DNA from: Phenylobacterium sp.
GTDB lineage: Bacteria; Pseudomonadota; Alphaproteobacteria; Caulobacterales; Caulobacteraceae
DNA: 64,000 nucleotides
Assembly (NCBI RefSeq): GCF_030698145.1
Contig: NZ_JAUYNW010000085.1
Span: 1 to 64,000 of the forward strand
Direction of reading: 5' to 3'
How positions within the stretch are numbered: the first letter of the stretch is position 1; each line of letters begins with the position of its first letter. Made by a program: the position numbers and the translations under genes. Of the stretch, positions 59,544 through 64,000 are shown piece after piece. The notes under the pieces were generated by a model. It was not told where the DNA came from, searched no databases, and saw only the letters and a list, made by a program, of their open reading frames with translations.

Positions 59544-60391
59544 GACGGTTCGGGCATCATGTCGCCGAACATCGCGGCGAACGGCGAGCCGGCGCTTTGG
59601 TCCCAGGCATGGCGGCTGCCCACGGTGATGCCGCCGTCGACCACGATGTGCGTGCCCGAGACGAAGGCCGAGGCGTCGGAGGCGAGGTAGAGCGCGGCCT
59701 GGGCGATATCCTCGGGCATGCCGGCCTTGGGCACCGGCTGGACCTTGGCGGCGCCCTCGGCGACGCGGGCGGCCATCTGGTCGGCGACCTCGCGCGGCAG
59801 GCCGAGCGAGGCGCCGAAGATCGAGGTGGCGATCAGGCCCGGGCAGATGGCGTTGACCCGGATCTTCTGCGGCGAGAGCTGGGCCGCGGCCACCCGGCTC
59901 ATATGGATCACCCCGGCCTTGGCGGTGGAATAGGCGATCGGCCCCCAGCCGGCCTGCAGGCCGGCGATCGAGGCGGTGTTGATGATCGAGCCGCCGCCCC
60001 GCGCCAACATCAGGGGCACGGCGTGCTTCATGCCGAGCGCGGGGCCGCGCACCAGGACGTCGAAGATCCAGCTCCAGCCCTCGGCGGTGACCTCGGGCAG
60101 CGAGCTCATCCGGTCGGAGATGCCGGCGTTGTTGAACAGGATGTCCAGTCCGCCGAACTCGGTCTTGGCCTTGGCGAGCGCGGCCTCGATCTGAGCCTCG
60201 TCGGTGACGTCGCAATGGGCGTAGGCGACCTTGCCGGGGAAGCGCTTCTCCAGCATGGCGCCCTTTTCGTCCTGGATGTCGGCGGCCACGACCCGCGCGC
60301 CCTCGGCCACGAACAGCTCGACGCTTCCCAGCCCGATCCCCGACACCCCGCCGGTGATCACCGCCACCTTGCCGTCCAGCCGCCCCGCCAT
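59540..60391 (-). CDS. SDR-family oxidoreductase
   Basis: 283 aa; VAVITGGVSGIGLGSVELFVAEGARVVAADI, YSTAKAGVIHMSRVAA. Confidence 0.93.
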   Translation of the reverse strand: MAGRLDGKVAVITGGVSGIGLGSVELFVAEGARVVAADIQDEKGAMLEKRFPGKVAYAHCDVTDEAQIEAALAKAKTEFGGLDILFNNAGISDRMSSLPEVTAEGWSWIFDVLVRGPALGMKHAVPLMLARGGGSIINTASIAGLQAGWGPIAYSTAKAGVIHMSRVAAAQLSPQKIRVNAICPGLIATSIFGASLGLPREVADQMAARVAEGAAKVQPVPKAGMPEDIAQAALYLASDASAFVSGTHIVVDGGITVGSRHAWDQSAGSPFAAMFGDMMPEPS

Positions 60392-60482
60392 GCTTCGCTC
60401 CCGTTATATGATCAGCGATAACTAGAGCGGCTTTGGCGCGGCGTCGAGAGCAAGGCGCTGTTCGGGCCTTGGCGCAGACCAT

Positions 60483-60631
60483 AGATGCTCCCCCGCAGGG
60501 GGAGCTGTCGGCCGAATGGCCGACTGAGGGGGACTTTGACTCGTCCCGCCGTGGATGAAACCCCCTCCGTCTCGTCGCCAAGGGGCGACGATCCACCTCC
60601 CCCAACCGCGCTGCGCGCTGGGGGAGGATCT
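60483..60631 (+). repeat. Dispersed structured repeat, copy 5
   Basis: AGATGCTCCCCCGCAGGGGGAGCTGTCGGCCGAATGGCCGACTGAGGGGGACTTTGACTCGTCCCGCCGTGG...CACCTCCCCCAACCGCGCTGCGCGCTGGGGGAGGATCT. Confidence 0.92.
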
Positions 60632-60638
60632 GGGAACC

Positions 60639-61643
60639 TCAGTCGATCGTGACGACGACCTTGCCCATGGCCTTGCGGCTGCCGAGATGGGCGATGGCGT
60701 CGGCGCCCTTGGCGAGCGGGAAGCTCTCGGAGACATAGGGCTTGATCTTGCCCTGGGCGTAGAGCTCCAGCAGCTCCTCGATGCTCTGCTGGAAGAGGGC
60801 CGGATTGCGCGCCGTCCAATTGCCCCAGAACACGCCGACGATGTCGCAGCCCTTCAGCAGGGCGAGGTTCAGCGGGATGCGCGGAATGTCGCCGGCGGCG
60901 AAGCCGATCACCAGGTAGCGGCCTTCCCAGGCGATGGAGCGCAGGGCGGGCTCGGCGTAGTCGCCGCCCACCGCGTCATAGATAGCGTCGAAGCCGTCGG
61001 CGCCGCCGGCTTCCTTGAAGAGGGCGCCTAACGCCTTCTGGCCGTCCTTGTCGAAGGGTCCGCGGCCATAGACCACGCCGGCGTCGGCGCCGTGCTTGAT
61101 GGCCAGATCGACCTTCTCCTGGGTGGAGCAGGCGGCCACGACGCGGGCCCCCATGGCCTTGCCCAGCTCCACGGCCGAGAGGCCGACGCCGCCGGCCGCG
61201 CCCAGCACCAGCAGGGTCTCGCCGGCCTTCAGATGGCCGCGATCCTTGAGCGCGTGATAGCTGGTGCCATAGGTCAGGATGAAGGCCGCGGCGATGTCAT
61301 AGGGCATGGCGTCGGGGATCTTGGTCAGCCGCCCGGCGGGCGCGCTCACCTGCTCGACCATGCCGCCCGACCCGATCTGGGCCAGGACCCGGTCGCCGAC
61401 CTTCACATTGGTCACGCCCTCGCCGATGGCGGTGATGACGCCGGAAAGCTCGCCGCCCGGCGCGAAGGGGCGCGGCGGCTTGGCCTGGTACTTGTCCTCG
61501 ATCATCAGCACGTCGGGGAAGTTGATCCCCACGGCCTTGACGTCGATGGTCGCATAGCCGGGCTTGGGGGCCTCCGGCGCGGGGATGTCCTCATAGACCA
61601 GGGTCTCGGGTCCGCCCGTAACCTTGCTGAGCACCGCTTTCAT
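60639..61643 (-). CDS. NADPH:quinone oxidoreductase (zinc-less MDR family)
   Basis: 334 aa; [41 protein letters not shown]. Confidence 0.94.
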   Translation of the reverse strand: MKAVLSKVTGGPETLVYEDIPAPEAPKPGYATIDVKAVGINFPDVLMIEDKYQAKPPRPFAPGGELSGVITAIGEGVTNVKVGDRVLAQIGSGGMVEQVSAPAGRLTKIPDAMPYDIAAAFILTYGTSYHALKDRGHLKAGETLLVLGAAGGVGLSAVELGKAMGARVVAACSTQEKVDLAIKHGADAGVVYGRGPFDKDGQKALGALFKEAGGADGFDAIYDAVGGDYAEPALRSIAWEGRYLVIGFAAGDIPRIPLNLALLKGCDIVGVFWGNWTARNPALFQQSIEELLELYAQGKIKPYVSESFPLAKGADAIAHLGSRKAMGKVVVTID

Positions 61644-61820
61644 CGTCGTCTCCCGCGTCATTCTGAATTTGCGGCGGACGCTAGCGCAGGGGCGCGGGGC
61701 GCGGAAGGGTCAGACGAACATTTGTTTGATTTGCCGCCGTGCGGGGAGGCCGCGGGCCGTTCATTTGGTGGAAGGCGCGCCTTCGCCTATATTGGCCGGC
61801 TTCCAGACAGCGAGTTTCCC

Positions 61821-62984
61821 TTGGGCGTCACCCTTGATCTTTCGCGCGGACCCTCCGCGCCCAGCGCCGTGAAGCCGAACCTTTCGGGCCTGACCCGTAA
61901 GCGGCTGGCCGAGGCGCTGGTCGCCGCCGAAGTGGTGAAGCCTGAGAAGGCCAAGATGCGGGCGACCCAGCTCTGGCGCTGGATCCACCACTATGGCGCC
62001 ACCGACTTCGCCATGATGACCGACGTGGCCAAGGAAACCCGCGCGGCGCTGGACGAGGCCTTTTCCCTCACCCGCCCCGAGATCGTCGAGCGCCAGGTGT
62101 CCAAGGACGGCACCCGCAAGTGGCTGATCCGCATGGCGCCGGGGATCGAGGTCGAGACCGTCTACATCCCCGACGTCGGCCGCTCGGGCGCGCTCTGCGT
62201 CTCCAGCCAGGTGGGCTGCACGCTCAACTGCACCTTCTGCCACACCGGCACCCAGGCCCTGGTGCGCAACCTGACCGCCGCCGAGATCGTGGCTCAGGTG
62301 CAGGTCGCCCGCGACGACCTTTCCGAATGGCCCTCGCCCAAGGAGGACCGCCGGCTCTCGAACATCGTCTTCATGGGCATGGGCGAGCCCCTCTACAATC
62401 TGGACAATGTCGCCGACGCCATCGACATCATTTCCGACGGCGAGGGCATCGCCATCTCGCGGCGGCGGATCACCGTCTCGACCTCGGGCGTCGTGCCGGA
62501 GCTGCACGAACTGGGCGAACGCACCCAGGCCATGCTGGCCATCTCGCTGCACGCCACCAATGACGAGCTGCGCGACGTGCTGGTGCCGCTCAACAAGAAG
62601 TATCCGATCGAGCAGCTGATCGCCGGCATCCGCGCCTATCCGGGCCTGTCCAACGCCCGGCGGGTGACCTTTGAATACGTCATGCTGAAGGGCGTCAACG
62701 ACAGCCCGGCCGAGGCGCTGGCCCTGCTGAAGTTGCTGAAGGGCGTGCCGGCCAAGATCAACCTGATCCCGTTCAATCCCTGGCCGGGGACCGACTACGA
62801 ATGCTCGAGCTGGGGCGCGATCGAGAAGTTCGCCGCGATCCTGAACAAGGCCGGCTACGCCTCGCCGATCCGCACGCCGCGCGGCCGCGACATCCTGGCG
62901 GCCTGCGGCCAGCTCAAGTCGGAGAGCGAAAAGGTCCGCGCCAGCGCTCGGCGCAAGCCGCCTGTGGAGCAACCGGCCGCCTGA
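61821..62984 (+). CDS. rlmN: 23S rRNA (adenine2503-C2)-methyltransferase
   Basis: Radical [51 protein letters not shown] (61821) or GTG (61869) start. Confidence 0.95.
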   Translation: MGVTLDLSRGPSAPSAVKPNLSGLTRKRLAEALVAAEVVKPEKAKMRATQLWRWIHHYGATDFAMMTDVAKETRAALDEAFSLTRPEIVERQVSKDGTRKWLIRMAPGIEVETVYIPDVGRSGALCVSSQVGCTLNCTFCHTGTQALVRNLTAAEIVAQVQVARDDLSEWPSPKEDRRLSNIVFMGMGEPLYNLDNVADAIDIISDGEGIAISRRRITVSTSGVVPELHELGERTQAMLAISLHATNDELRDVLVPLNKKYPIEQLIAGIRAYPGLSNARRVTFEYVMLKGVNDSPAEALALLKLLKGVPAKINLIPFNPWPGTDYECSSWGAIEKFAAILNKAGYASPIRTPRGRDILAACGQLKSESEKVRASARRKPPVEQPAA

Positions 62985-63083
62985 ACCGGTATCCACTTCA
63001 GGCTGTCATGCTCTAGCCCATTGCCAGGGTTGCGTTGCGTGCTAACCCTTCGCCCCGGCTTTAACATTCGCTGACGGGCCCCG

Positions 63084-63512
63084 ATGCCGCCAGAGCTGCA
63101 ATCCCCGGAAATCCAGGCGTTCGCCACCGGTTTCCCCGTCACCCTGATGCATATCGGGGTGACCATGCTGATCCTGGTCGCCGCCGCGGCGATCTACATC
63201 CTGCTGACCCCGCACAAGGAAATCGCCTTGATCCGGGCCGGCAACTCGGCGGCCGCCCTGTCGCTGGGCGGAGTGCTGCTGGGCCTTTCGATACCGCTGG
63301 CCACCTCCCTGGCGCGCTCCACCTCCATGCTGGAGATCGCGCTGTGGGGCGCCGCGGCCGTGGCCCTGCAGCTGCTCGTCTTCCGGCTGGTGGACATGCT
63401 GCTGCGCGGCCTGCCTCAACGGATCCACGAGGGCGAGGTGGCCGCCGCCGCCCTGCTGGTGGGCGCCAAGCTCGCCACCGCCGTGATCATCGCCGCCGCC
63501 GTCTCCGGCTAG
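63084..63512 (+). CDS. DUF350-family membrane protein
   Basis: 142 aa; NSAAALSLGGVLLGLSIPLATSLARS and four TM-like segments. Confidence 0.88.
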   Translation: MPPELQSPEIQAFATGFPVTLMHIGVTMLILVAAAAIYILLTPHKEIALIRAGNSAAALSLGGVLLGLSIPLATSLARSTSMLEIALWGAAAVALQLLVFRLVDMLLRGLPQRIHEGEVAAAALLVGAKLATAVIIAAAVSG

Positions 63513-63519
63513 GACCCCC

Positions 63520-64000
63520 GTGCATTTTCCCCGCCTGCCCGACTGGCTGGTCTATCTGGCGGTGGTCCTGGCCCTGCTGATCGCCGCCGTGGGCCGCCAG
63601 GAACGCGCCGACGCCCCGCCGCCGCCGCCGCCGGTGGCCAGCGACGAGGGGCTGCCGCTGGGTCCGGCCTCGCCCTTCGACCCGTCCGTAGTGGTCGATG
63701 TGCCCGACCGGGCCGAGCCCGGGGTAGGCACCGCCTTCTCGGTCGCCGACCGTGGAGTCTGGGTCACCGCCCGGCACGTGGTCGACGGCTGCGCCCAGAC
63801 CGCCATCGTGGTCGCCGAGGGTCGCGGGGTGGAGGCGATCGTCCGCATCGACCCGCGTGGCGAGGCCGCCATCCTGACCACCGAGGGCGGGGCGCCGCCC
63901 CTGCCCATGGGCCTGGACCAGCCGCTGCGCCGGGGCGACCGCGCCTATCATCTGGGCTTCCCGCAGGGCCAGCCGGGGGAGGCGACTTCGCGCCTGCTGG
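63520..64000 (+). CDS. Trypsin-like serine protease, partial (runs off window)
   Basis: GTG start inferred; signal/TM, GVGTAFSVADRGVWVTARHVVDGCAQ (His of triad) ... GDRAYHLGFPQG; no stop before window end. Confidence 0.8.
   Translation, partial: MHFPRLPDWLVYLAVVLALLIAAVGRQERADAPPPPPPVASDEGLPLGPASPFDPSVVVDVPDRAEPGVGTAFSVADRGVWVTARHVVDGCAQTAIVVAEGRGVEAIVRIDPRGEAAILTTEGGAPPLPMGLDQPLRRGDRAYHLGFPQGQPGEATSRLL

Overview
This is a GC-rich chromosomal window from an alphaproteobacterium. Gene content and style (CC0125/CC1285-type lipoprotein, SDHAF4/DUF1674, very large NAD-glutamate dehydrogenase, fabA-fabB-fabI cluster) suggest Caulobacteraceae, plausibly Phenylobacterium; that placement is inference. 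About 58 protein-coding genes, mostly housekeeping or metabolic, can be supported: PBP1-type transglycosylase, nth, hslU/hslV, MoeB/ThiF, fabA/fabB/fabI, TetR-MFS-HlyD efflux cluster, UbiH-type hydroxylase, trxA-like, argG, kup, pyrF, rsmB, rpe, heparinase, purH, NAD-GDH, HerA-like ATPase, hybrid histidine kinase, several SDRs, rlmN and others. Non-coding features: one tRNA-Gly(GCC) with a terminator, a ZTP (pfl-motif) riboswitch ahead of purH, a candidate Thr/Ile-type leader-peptide attenuator ahead of two small ORFs (one ACT/IlvM-like), and a dispersed ~120-150 bp structured repeat family (five main copies plus one partial copy) whose internal hairpin shows compensatory changes and which sits at gene 3' ends. 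There is also a gene graveyard near 2.5-2.95 kb where a 5'-truncated LysR gene abuts a 5'-truncated, frameshifted DUF2383/PA2169-type gene. I saw no CRISPR array, prophage, transposase or recognisable defence island. The most unusual signals are the repeat family, the attenuator locus, and six convergent gene pairs whose stop codons overlap in CTAG/TTAG. Product calls come from reading protein motifs by eye; no database search was run.
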